From the NCBI GenBank assembly GCA_938042055.1, contig CALIRX010000028.1:1-23839 (forward strand): 23,839 bases of DNA, read 5' to 3'. This stretch comes from an uncultured Candidatus Saccharibacteria bacterium. Lineage in GTDB: Bacteria; Patescibacteriota; Saccharimonadia; Saccharimonadales; Saccharimonadaceae. Shown one piece after another: positions 1 to 6,131 of the stretch. The number at the start of each line of letters is the position of its first letter. Position 1 is the stretch's first letter. The notes below the pieces were generated by a model. That model had not been told where the DNA came from. It saw nothing but the letters and a program-made list of their open reading frames with translations, and searched no databases. A program made the position numbers and the translations under genes.

Positions 1-55
1 GAACCCGGATTGCCAGGATGAAAACCTGGTGTCCTAACCGTTAGACGATAAGGCC
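1..55 (-). tRNA. tRNA-Glu (TTC), 3' end cut by window edge
   Basis: Read on the minus strand, the sequence begins GGCCTTA and folds into a D arm and an anticodon arm CCAGG-TTTTCAT-CCTGG. The 7-nt loop gives anticodon TTC, so glutamate. The T arm begins (CCGGGTTC) but the rest and the acceptor 3' strand lie outside the window. Confidence 0.93.
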
Positions 56-67
56 ACGACTTCAGAT

Positions 68-96
68 ATCATAACAAATTATCGTCGAATTGTCTA
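68..96 (-). promoter_or_regulatory. Promoter of tRNA-Glu
   Basis: On the minus strand there is a -35-like TAGACA (96-91), a 17-bp spacer and a -10-like TATGAT (73-68), 12 nt upstream of the mature tRNA 5' end. This is a good sigma-70-type match placed as expected for a stable RNA gene. Confidence 0.6.
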
Positions 97-134
97 TAGC
101 AAATCAGCCACTTCTCCGCCGTTATCTATTAATG

Positions 135-140
135 TATAAT
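135..140 (+). promoter_or_regulatory. -10 box giving a leaderless small membrane protein mRNA
   Basis: A perfect TATAAT ends 6 nt before the ATG at 147. Transcription would start at or next to the A of the start codon. No Shine-Dalgarno sequence precedes this ATG, and no clear -35 box is seen. Confidence 0.55.
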
Positions 141-146
141 ATTTCC

Positions 147-362
147 ATGACAAAGCAGAAGAAAAAGCGCAATAAAAAATATTCTGGAATGGACGCGACA
201 TCTCAGCGACCAAAGGTAACAAGGATTACAGCAACGAATCGCTCCAAATTATCTCAATGGTTTTTTGATCGAAAAAAGCTCATTCGCACCATTGGCACGG
301 CGGGACTCGTTGTAGTTGCCTTAATTATCGTTATTTCTGGAATACTGAGTTTATTTCGTTAA
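147..362 (+). CDS. Small basic single-pass membrane protein, unknown function
   Basis: This encodes 71 residues. The N-terminal half is strongly basic and hydrophilic (MTKQKKKRNKKYSG...), followed by one hydrophobic helix at about residues 50-68 and a short SLFR tail. That predicts a tail-anchored or single-pass inner membrane protein with a cytoplasmic basic region. I chose the ATG at 147 rather than the in-frame ATG at 90 because a perfect TATAAT lies at 135-140, inside any longer version, and ends 6 nt before 147. The stop overlaps the convergent histidine kinase gene by 4 bp, and no terminator separates them. I do not recognise the family. Nucleic-acid or acidic-lipid contact by the Lys/Arg-rich part is possible but unsupported. 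Confidence 0.6.
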   Translation: MTKQKKKRNKKYSGMDATSQRPKVTRITATNRSKLSQWFFDRKKLIRTIGTAGLVVVALIIVISGILSLFR

Positions 363-2518
363 CGAACTGGCAATTTAAACCCAAAAGTACTACCTTTTCC
401 TTCTTCTGACTCAAAGATCATTTCGCCATCATGCGACAAGATAACTTTCCTCGCCAAAAACAAACCAACGCCAGTGCCGTCTGGTCGCTTTTTTCTGGCA
501 TTTGCGCCGCGGAAGAATTTGCCAAACAAATTTGCTTGTTCTGATTTTGGCACACCAATTCCCGAATCTTTCACTGTAAACTCAATCGCGCCATTACTAT
601 TTTTCAGAGAAATTATTACCTTTTTATGTGGATTTGAATAGTAAATGGCATTGTCAATCATATTCAGCATAACTTGACGAATCTTCTCAGAGTCAGCCGT
701 AATCAATGGAACTTTTCTATCAATCTTTAGGTCCATTTCGACAGACCTCTGATCAGCCACAACCTTAAGCAAAGCAACTTCATCCCGAAGAATTTGAGCA
801 ATGTCTATCTTCTGCTTATCGATATTAAATTTGCCAGTCTGAAGCCTAGAAACATTAAGAAAATCATTAATCAGTCTCACCATACGCTCACTCGAAGAAA
901 ACGCTTCTCTAAGAACCGCACGCTGCGTCGGCGTAATCTTCCCCAGATCGCCCTCTAGCATCATATCCAGATAACCCTTAATACTAGTCAACGGCGTTCT
1001 TAATTGATGTGAAGCCATAGAAATAAACTCATTCTTCGCCTCGTCCAGTCGCTGAAGTTGTCGATTACTGAACCTCAGCTCTTTAGTCGCCTCGTCAATT
1101 TTACGCTGCAGACTCTTATTCAACTCATTAATTTCTTCCAATGACAAAGAATTTCGAATCGACACCGCCAGCTCCCCAGCAATCGATTCCAGCATTTCAA
1201 TATCGCGAGAACTATAGCCCAGGCTCTTATGCTCGCCCAGAAATAGAATTCCCGTTTCTTGATTTTGATGCAACAGCGGCATAACAATTTTCGTGCGATG
1301 AATATCCAAAAGTTTCTTCAGTTCTGGATCTTTTACTTGATTTGCCAAAATAACTTCCGGAAAACTACAATTCTTATAATAGTAATCCATAATCCTGCGA
1401 ACATCTTCCTCGACAACAGATATTCGTCGCCGACCCGCCCGACCGTATATTCCTTTTTCCGGAATGCAAAACGCCACTTTTTCCGCCTTAAGAGAAGTCG
1501 CTATATAATTACCAACACGTCGAGTTAGCAATTGCAGATCCGCCGTATAGGTTAATATTTTACTAATCTCACGCGTAAACGTATCAGCGTCATATTCTCC
1601 GTAATAAAAAACTCTATCAGTAAATTTATCAAAGATTTTCTTCACTGGTTGATATACGACCGCCAAAACCATAGCCAAAATCATGTTCATGAGATTTACG
1701 TGGCTGTCAACCGTCAGGCTGCGTTGGAAAACCAGAATTGAAATGACATATGCAGAAATTACGTAAACGACAGCTAGTGCAATTAATAGCAACATATACG
1801 AAACACTTCGAGCCACCGCCATTTTTACGTCCATCAATCGATATCTGACGATGCTATACATAATTGCAAACAAGAAAATAATCGTAGCAATTGGACCAAT
1901 CCATATATATCGATAATCACCAAGTGCCGGAAGAAACAGATCCACTACAAAACCAGGAATGCTACATATCAACAAACCAATCATGTAAATCGCGACTTGC
2001 TTGCGTCGAACAGGATCTGATTTGCGCCACGCTATATGACCAAAACACATAGAAATTAAGAAGAATACTGAGAAAAAAGTTGCAAAAATAACATAGTTGA
2101 CTGCATGAATCGGAATTCGAGAAAAATCTACTGGCGTGACGATTTCTGATGTATTAATAATAAATTCAGGCACCAAAATAATATATAGCGAAAAAATCGT
2201 TATCAATATACTAGATGCGCATATAAAACTCTTCGTTGATTTTGTCGATGGAAGAAACGACTTTGTAGTGAAAATAGCCAACGCAGGACAAAAAATAGCT
2301 GAAGCGACATAAAACCATCTGGATGCAGTGTCCAATGCTACTTCATTGTCCGCCAGAGAAAACACCTCAAGTCCAGCCGACCACACAGCCAAACATAAAC
2401 AAACCAGAAAAAACCAATGCTTCGCATCATGACGACGCTTCGACTTTTTAAGCACAAGAACGCCTAAAATTAGCGCCATCAACGCAACCAATCCTAGCAC
2501 TAACGCTCGTATCATCAT
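359..2518 (-). CDS. Membrane sensor histidine kinase (multi-TM, GAF, HisKA, HATPase)
   Basis: This 719-residue protein is a sensor kinase that would autophosphorylate on histidine and pass phosphate to a response regulator. Residues 1 to about 225 hold roughly seven hydrophobic helices, like the N-terminal 7TM sensor region of many kinases, with two more at about 238-290. A GAF-like domain follows (about 315-455), then a coiled-coil linker (about 458-495). The H box contains SHQLRTPLTS with His504. The catalytic domain shows the N box NMIDNA (Asn623), G1 box DSGIG (651-655), F box FGKFF and G2 box GTGVGLF. Its -10 box (2529-2534) lies in the short gap behind the methyltransferase-like gene, so it can be transcribed alone. 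The receiver-only regulator at 3935 is the nearest candidate partner. The ligand is unknown. An ATG one codon later (2515) is an alternative start. Confidence 0.9.
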   Translation of the reverse strand: MMIRALVLGLVALMALILGVLVLKKSKRRHDAKHWFFLVCLCLAVWSAGLEVFSLADNEVALDTASRWFYVASAIFCPALAIFTTKSFLPSTKSTKSFICASSILITIFSLYIILVPEFIINTSEIVTPVDFSRIPIHAVNYVIFATFFSVFFLISMCFGHIAWRKSDPVRRKQVAIYMIGLLICSIPGFVVDLFLPALGDYRYIWIGPIATIIFLFAIMYSIVRYRLMDVKMAVARSVSYMLLLIALAVVYVISAYVISILVFQRSLTVDSHVNLMNMILAMVLAVVYQPVKKIFDKFTDRVFYYGEYDADTFTREISKILTYTADLQLLTRRVGNYIATSLKAEKVAFCIPEKGIYGRAGRRRISVVEEDVRRIMDYYYKNCSFPEVILANQVKDPELKKLLDIHRTKIVMPLLHQNQETGILFLGEHKSLGYSSRDIEMLESIAGELAVSIRNSLSLEEINELNKSLQRKIDEATKELRFSNRQLQRLDEAKNEFISMASHQLRTPLTSIKGYLDMMLEGDLGKITPTQRAVLREAFSSSERMVRLINDFLNVSRLQTGKFNIDKQKIDIAQILRDEVALLKVVADQRSVEMDLKIDRKVPLITADSEKIRQVMLNMIDNAIYYSNPHKKVIISLKNSNGAIEFTVKDSGIGVPKSEQANLFGKFFRGANARKKRPDGTGVGLFLARKVILSHDGEMIFESEEGKGSTFGFKLPVR

Positions 2519-2528
2519 ACTAATGCTT

Positions 2529-2534
2529 ATTATA
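2529..2534 (-). promoter_or_regulatory. -10 box of the histidine kinase gene
   Basis: Minus-strand TATAAT ends 10 nt before the ATG at 2518, so the 5' leader would be only a few bases. It lies in the 26-bp gap between this gene and the upstream stop at 2545. No SD sequence is present. Confidence 0.5.
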
Positions 2535-2544
2535 GCATTTTATT

Positions 2545-3894
2545 CTACGTTTTAATCGCAAAAACTGTGTAAACGCCGCTTGCGGTAACTGTAGCTTCAA
2601 TAGATTCTTTTGGTATGCCAGATTTTTGGAGTAATTTAAAGCCTTCTTTAATTGAACGCATCCTAACTTTTGGAACCCACCCCATTAGTCCATGCAAAAA
2701 TTCTTTTTGTGGGCGATTTACATTCATATTGCCAGTGATCATTAGTCCACCGGTTCGTAGAAACTTCAATGATTCTCGTGTCAATTGTTTATAAACGCCG
2801 TCTGGCAGATATTCTCGCAAGCCAGAATCTTCCGCAATATCCAGTTTACGATTGCCCAAAACTCCCTCCAAGCTCAAAGGTTTGCCAAGCTTACTGAATA
2901 ATCGCTCGCAATGAACTTCAAGCTTATCTTCCAAATTCCATTTCTTCGCCAAGCTCTGCGCCGCTGCTAGAGACAACGGATCTTGGTCTAGCAGGATGAC
3001 CGTCGGCGCCTCACCCGTTTCGTCCTTAAGTTTTTTCAACATCTTCAAAGTCGCCAATCCCGTTCCGCAACCAAAACTCATCACCAACATATCGTCAATT
3101 GAACGATTCTCTTTTTCTGCCACTTTCTTCAAATGATCAATTGATAGACCATTTACTGTTTCCACTCGCTCACGAATACCAAGCGAATCCGCACAATGCC
3201 GAATGACGTTAGAAAACTTCTCCGTCACCGGCGCCTGGATAAACTCTCGGACGTCACTAATCCTCTTCTCTACTTCTTCAATAGCCGTCGCTTTATCTAC
3301 GCCGTTGTTGATCTTTTCTTGAACCATAACTTCCGTCAGCGGCAAGCCATTGATCTTCTCATCAAATACCGACTTACCCAGCGGACCACCCATGCTCGAA
3401 TATTCACCTTTTGACAATATTTCGCCATTTTCATCAAAAACACTTAAATCCTCAGCTTCAGAAATTGTCAAAAATGTCAGTGCGGAACCTCGCTGATTAT
3501 GCCACGGCTGCGAATCGGTCTGATCTTTACCATACAATAACTTGTCGCGAAAAACCTCCAGATATGAATCTATTTTTTCGCCCCACTTGCCCATTTTCAC
3601 AAAAGGAATTTTATCTAAAACATTCGCAATTGCCGCGGTGGCTGGATTTTTATGAATAAAGTGTTTACGAATCTCTTTTAACTTTACATCGCCCTGCTTC
3701 AAATAATTGTATACGCTCCGAATTTTATCTGGATTATTATATGCAGGATCGGTCTTTTCCCCAACCTTAACCTTACATCCCTCGCTCCTAAGATCCGCAA
3801 TTTCCTTATTTAATTTTTCATTAGCTTCATGATCAACTCCATTAAGAAAATCACCCGCTTCTGCAATACACCGTTCGTTACTAAAGTTTTCCAT
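2545..3894 (-). CDS. Class I SAM-dependent methyltransferase-like protein with a large unique N-terminal region
   Basis: This 449-residue soluble protein has a Rossmann-type methyltransferase core in its C-terminal half. Motif I is LVMSFGCGTG (about 270-279), and the acidic strand-2 motif VILLDQDPLSLAAA (about 299-312) would bind the SAM ribose. Later strands include LKFLRTGGLMITGNMN (about 377-392), typical of motif IV/post-IV regions. Residues 1 to about 225 match nothing I recognise; they are charged and helical with a central Gly/Ser-rich stretch. The substrate is unknown. The gene sits upstream of the kinase on the same strand and diverges from the response regulator across a 40-bp gap holding both promoters. 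A TATAAT ends 7 nt before its ATG, which fixes the start and suggests a leaderless mRNA. The methyltransferase fold is fairly secure; any role in signalling is inference. Confidence 0.75.
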   Translation of the reverse strand: MENFSNERCIAEAGDFLNGVDHEANEKLNKEIADLRSEGCKVKVGEKTDPAYNNPDKIRSVYNYLKQGDVKLKEIRKHFIHKNPATAAIANVLDKIPFVKMGKWGEKIDSYLEVFRDKLLYGKDQTDSQPWHNQRGSALTFLTISEAEDLSVFDENGEILSKGEYSSMGGPLGKSVFDEKINGLPLTEVMVQEKINNGVDKATAIEEVEKRISDVREFIQAPVTEKFSNVIRHCADSLGIRERVETVNGLSIDHLKKVAEKENRSIDDMLVMSFGCGTGLATLKMLKKLKDETGEAPTVILLDQDPLSLAAAQSLAKKWNLEDKLEVHCERLFSKLGKPLSLEGVLGNRKLDIAEDSGLREYLPDGVYKQLTRESLKFLRTGGLMITGNMNVNRPQKEFLHGLMGWVPKVRMRSIKEGFKLLQKSGIPKESIEATVTASGVYTVFAIKT

Positions 3895-3901
3895 GCCAAA
3901 A

Positions 3902-3928
3902 ATTATAACATAGTTTATATGATATACT
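3902..3928. promoter_or_regulatory. Overlapping divergent promoters, methyltransferase-like gene and response regulator
   Basis: The minus-strand TATAAT (3907-3902) ends 7 nt before the ATG at 3894. The plus-strand TATACT (3923-3928) ends 6 nt before the ATG at 3935. With only 15 bp between the two -10 boxes, the two polymerases could not both bind. Neither gene has an SD sequence, so both mRNAs would be leaderless. Confidence 0.55.
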
Positions 3929-3934
3929 TAGAGC

Positions 3935-4306
3935 ATGATAAAAATCGCTATCATTGAAGACGACCCAACCATCAGCCAGATGTACCGAATGAAGTTCGAA
4001 TCAGACGGGTTTGACGTTCGCTTGGCTGCCAACGGACAAATTGGCATAGAAGTAGTCGAAAAGTTTCAGCCAGATATTATTTTGCTAGATTTACAAATGC
4101 CGGAAATGGACGGCGCGGAGGCTTTGAAGCGAATTAGGTCTAAAGATTGGGGAAAAACTATTCCCGTTATTGTCCTTACCAACCTCGGCGAAGAAGAAGC
4201 TCCGCACGATTTGAAGAAATTAGGAATTCATAGCTACATCGTAAAAGCAAATCTCACACCGCGCCAAGTTGTCGAACAGGTCAAATCCGCCATAAAAGCC
4301 GCTTAA
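3935..4306 (+). CDS. Receiver-only response regulator (CheY-like)
   Basis: This encodes 123 residues, just one receiver domain with no output domain. The acidic pocket is E8-D9-D10. The phosphoacceptor is Asp52 in ILLDLQMPEMDG, the switch Thr is Thr82 in VIVLTN, and the conserved Lys is Lys104 in YIVKAN. All residues needed for phosphorylation are present. Because it lacks a DNA-binding domain it probably acts by protein contact or as a phosphorelay intermediate. The nearby sensor kinase (359-2518) is the likely phosphodonor, though it is on the other strand and separated by the methyltransferase-like gene. The gene is convergent with folD and overlaps it by 4 bp. The start is supported by TATACT six bases upstream. 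Confidence 0.93.
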   Translation: MIKIAIIEDDPTISQMYRMKFESDGFDVRLAANGQIGIEVVEKFQPDIILLDLQMPEMDGAEALKRIRSKDWGKTIPVIVLTNLGEEEAPHDLKKLGIHSYIVKANLTPRQVVEQVKSAIKAA

Positions 4307-5115
4307 TTTTTTGATTGATTCGCAATTTTTAGGCAAGCCGTAATTACATTATCAAACAGCGCAGAAACCGTTAACGGACCAACTCCGCCTTTTTTTGGTG
4401 TAATAATTACATCATTACGCTGACGCACTTCTTCAGATACGTCGCCAACAATTTTTCCATTTTCCGAAGCAGTTCCCGCGTCAACAACGACCGCCTTAGC
4501 CTTGACCATTTGGCTTTTAACCAGCCCCGGAACTCCAGTTGCCGACACGATAATATCGTAATTTATCAATTGAGATAAATCGTCACCTTTTTCAAAAACT
4601 GTCACATCGACGTCAGACTTTAGCCACATCTTCTCAAGAGGGGCGCCAACCAAACGACCTCGTCCAACAATTGCAACTTTCTTCCCCTTCAAATCAACGC
4701 CATATCCAGCCAACAGCCAGCTAATAGCCGTTGGCGTGGCTGCCTGAAAAATCGCCCTTTTGCGCAGACCGTCAACGTCTTTATCTTCTCGAATACTCTC
4801 GAGTAATTCCTCGGTCTGGTCAGGATTGCTAATCGGCAATTGCAGAATTATTCCTTGAACGTCGTCTCGATTGTTCAATTCTTGAATCACCTCCAAAGCA
4901 CCGCCCGCAGGGACTCGATGAATCTCCACGTCAACCAAAATATCAGCGCCATACCTCTGCTTCAAACGCATATACGTTTCAATGACTGGATTTTCGACAT
5001 CAGTAACAATTGCCAAACGAGGATTAATATGCCAAGCCTGCCTTAAAGCTCGCACCTGTTTCGCCTGGCGCTCCTTGATAAATCCAGCTAATTCTGAGCC
5101 ATTTAGTTCTCTCAT
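4303..5115 (-). CDS. folD: Divergent FolD: methylenetetrahydrofolate dehydrogenase/cyclohydrolase
   Basis: FolD interconverts 5,10-methylene-, methenyl- and 10-formyl-tetrahydrofolate using NADP. Here it would work with GlyA (9517-10785). From the ATG at 5115 the protein is 270 residues, slightly short for the family (about 280-300). The catalytic Tyr-x3-Lys is present (Y48, K52, in ETYMRLK). QLPISNPDQ matches the QLPLP region, KDVDG is intact, VGRGRLVGAPL is the dinucleotide loop, and GGVGPLTVSAL matches the C-terminal signature. Differences: the usual HPxNxGxL stretch after KDVDG is missing, PCTPxG reads AATPTA, and PxPGGVG reads PKKGGVG. I chose 5115 because minus-strand TATACT (5129-5124) ends 8 nt before it. 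An ATG at 5121 would fall too close to the -10, and one at 5190 would abut the tRNA-His gene and precede the promoter. Confidence 0.85.
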   Translation of the reverse strand: MRELNGSELAGFIKERQAKQVRALRQAWHINPRLAIVTDVENPVIETYMRLKQRYGADILVDVEIHRVPAGGALEVIQELNNRDDVQGIILQLPISNPDQTEELLESIREDKDVDGLRKRAIFQAATPTAISWLLAGYGVDLKGKKVAIVGRGRLVGAPLEKMWLKSDVDVTVFEKGDDLSQLINYDIIVSATGVPGLVKSQMVKAKAVVVDAGTASENGKIVGDVSEEVRQRNDVIITPKKGGVGPLTVSALFDNVITACLKIANQSKN

Positions 5116-5123
5116 TGTCATTA

Positions 5124-5129
5124 AGTATA
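5124..5129 (-). promoter_or_regulatory. -10 box of folD
   Basis: Minus-strand TATACT ends 8 nt before the ATG at 5115, so the start of transcription would fall at or beside the start codon. No SD sequence is present. Confidence 0.5.
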
Positions 5130-5143
5130 GCAATTTTACCATC

Positions 5144-5172
5144 TTGAGTACAGATATAGTATGTGCTATAAT
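5144..5172 (+). promoter_or_regulatory. Promoter of tRNA-His
   Basis: TTGAGT (5144-5149), a 17-bp spacer and TATAAT (5167-5172) make a strong sigma-70-type promoter. The mature tRNA begins 18 nt downstream. Confidence 0.7.
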
Positions 5173-5190
5173 TTGAAAAGCTTGGATCAT

Positions 5191-5269
5191 GGCGGATGTA
5201 GCTCAGTTTGGTTAGAGCGCTGGATTGTGGCTCCGGAGGCCGTGGGTTCGAACCCCATCATTCGCCCCA
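5191..5269 (+). tRNA. tRNA-His (GTG)
   Basis: The anticodon arm CTGGA-TTGTGGC-TCCGG gives GTG. The extra 5' G (position -1) at 5191 faces C73, the identity feature of histidine tRNA. The acceptor GCGGATG pairs with CATTCGC. The 3' CCA is encoded (5267-5269). Confidence 0.95.
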
Positions 5270-5318
5270 AGTTTTACGACAATTTATTCACACCGATAAA
5301 TTATTTTCAATAAAACGG

Positions 5319-5346
5319 TAGACATTTTTATTAATTGTTGTATAAT
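5319..5346 (+). promoter_or_regulatory. Promoter of tRNA-Lys
   Basis: TAGACA (5319-5324), a 16-bp spacer and TATAAT (5341-5346) lie 8 nt before the mature tRNA. The -35 matches that of tRNA-Glu in this window. Confidence 0.65.
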
Positions 5347-5354
5347 GAAATCGT

Positions 5355-5431
5355 GGGCCAGTAGCTCAGCTGGTTAGAGCACCTGCCTCTTAAGCAGGGT
5401 GTCGAGGGTTCGAGCCCCTCCTGGCCCTCCA
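5355..5431 (+). tRNA. tRNA-Lys (CTT)
   Basis: The acceptor GGGCCAG pairs with CTGGCCC, and CCA is encoded. The anticodon arm CCTGC-CTCTTAA-GCAGG gives CTT. A terminator hairpin follows at 5440. Confidence 0.95.
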
Positions 5432-5439
5432 AAAAATAA

Positions 5440-5464
5440 CCTCACATTGAAGTGAGGATTTTTT
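5440..5464. terminator. Bidirectional intrinsic terminator
   Basis: CCTCAC (5440-5445) and GTGAGG (5452-5457) form a 6-bp stem with a 6-nt loop. It is followed by ATTTTTTATTT on the plus strand and preceded by an A-rich run that acts as the T-run on the minus strand. It can end tRNA-Lys transcription and that of the convergent gene ending at 5467. Confidence 0.75.
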
Positions 5465-5466
5465 AT

Positions 5467-5880
5467 TTATCCAAACGGATTATACCCGCGAGAAGGTGGT
5501 TCACGAAAAGTAGTTCGATTAGCGTTAAACGATTGGCGAGAGTTATTCACACCTGACGGAACATTGTTATTTTGTATACTATTGACCCGTCGATTGCCAC
5601 CAGGCAATCCCGCGTCAGCTACACTACTAGAATTATCAGATTGAACCGATCCACTCACTCCTAAACTAGGCGTACACCCTCTATTATCAGAATTATTCGC
5701 CACCATCGAAGATCTATAGCCCTTAATGTATCTACGATCCAGGTTTGATCTACGATTAGGCACCGCAGATAACCCCTCTGTTACACCATACGGACCACGA
5801 TTACTGCCCTGAGTATTCATGTTACCGTACAATCTTTCCATCATTTCCCGCGTCATTTGCGGCTTCTGATTCGCGTCCAT
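5467..5880 (-). CDS. Asn/Ser/Arg-rich low-complexity protein, unknown function
   Basis: This encodes 137 residues with no hydrophobic helix, no signal peptide and no recognisable domain. After MDANQKPQMTREMMERLYGNM the chain is rich in Asn, Ser, Gly, Arg and Pro, with short patches such as NRRSNLDRR, NNSDNRG and NNNVPSGVNNSR. That composition predicts intrinsic disorder. Minus-strand GGGGGA lies 4 nt before the ATG and could act as a Shine-Dalgarno site. The gene starts 24 bp behind the 3' end of tRNA-Arg(TCT) on the same strand, so it is probably read from the tRNA promoter and released by tRNA processing. It ends at the hairpin at 5440-5457. A minus-strand TATAAC at 5899-5894 is a weak alternative promoter. 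A structural, RNA-binding or condensate role is possible but speculative. The ordered promoter, SD and terminator support a real gene. Confidence 0.6.
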   Translation of the reverse strand: MDANQKPQMTREMMERLYGNMNTQGSNRGPYGVTEGLSAVPNRRSNLDRRYIKGYRSSMVANNSDNRGCTPSLGVSGSVQSDNSSSVADAGLPGGNRRVNSIQNNNVPSGVNNSRQSFNANRTTFREPPSRGYNPFG

Positions 5881-5904
5881 ATATCCCCCATTAGTTATAT
5901 GAAA

Positions 5905-5981
5905 TGGCGCCCCGAGTAGGATTCGAACCTACGACCTTAGGCTTAGAAGTCCTCTGCTCTATCCAACTGAGCTATCAGGGC
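5905..5981 (-). tRNA. tRNA-Arg (TCT)
   Basis: On the minus strand the acceptor GCCCTGA pairs with TCGGGGC, discriminator G, and CCA is encoded. The T arm is GTAGG-TTCGAAT-CCTAC. The anticodon loop CTTCTAA gives TCT. The anticodon stem GAGGA/GCCTA has only three canonical pairs, flanked by G27-A43 and A31-G39 mismatches. Confidence 0.9.
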
Positions 5982-5984
5982 GTA

Positions 5985-6018
5985 TTCACATTATAACATC
6001 TTTCTGCTACAATAGTAA
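5985..6018. promoter_or_regulatory. Face-to-face divergent promoters of tRNA-Arg and tRNA-Gly
   Basis: Plus strand: TTCACA (5985-5990), 17-bp spacer, TACAAT (6008-6013) for tRNA-Gly. Minus strand: TTACTA (6018-6013), 17-bp spacer, TATAAT (5995-5990) for tRNA-Arg(TCT). The two promoters occupy almost the same 34 bp, each -35 touching the other's -10, so use of one should exclude the other. Confidence 0.6.
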
Positions 6019-6024
6019 AAGCTT

Positions 6025-6099
6025 GCGGGTGTAGTACAGCGGTTAGTATGCAAGTTTTCCAAACTTGAGATGGGAGTTCGATTCTCCCCACCCGCACCA
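6025..6099 (+). tRNA. tRNA-Gly (TCC)
   Basis: The acceptor GCGGGTG pairs with CACCCGC and CCA is encoded (6097-6099). The anticodon arm CAAGT-TTTCCAA-ACTTG gives TCC. The phosphorylase gene starts 32 bp downstream on the same strand with no promoter or terminator visible between. Confidence 0.95.
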
Positions 6100-6131
6100 A
6101 GTTAGACAATTTCAATCCATAAAGGGCATCG

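Noticed and set aside
5116..5190. Longer folD start at 5190
   Set aside because: It would begin against tRNA-His and lie upstream of the folD -10 box; FolD homology begins near MRELNGSELA.
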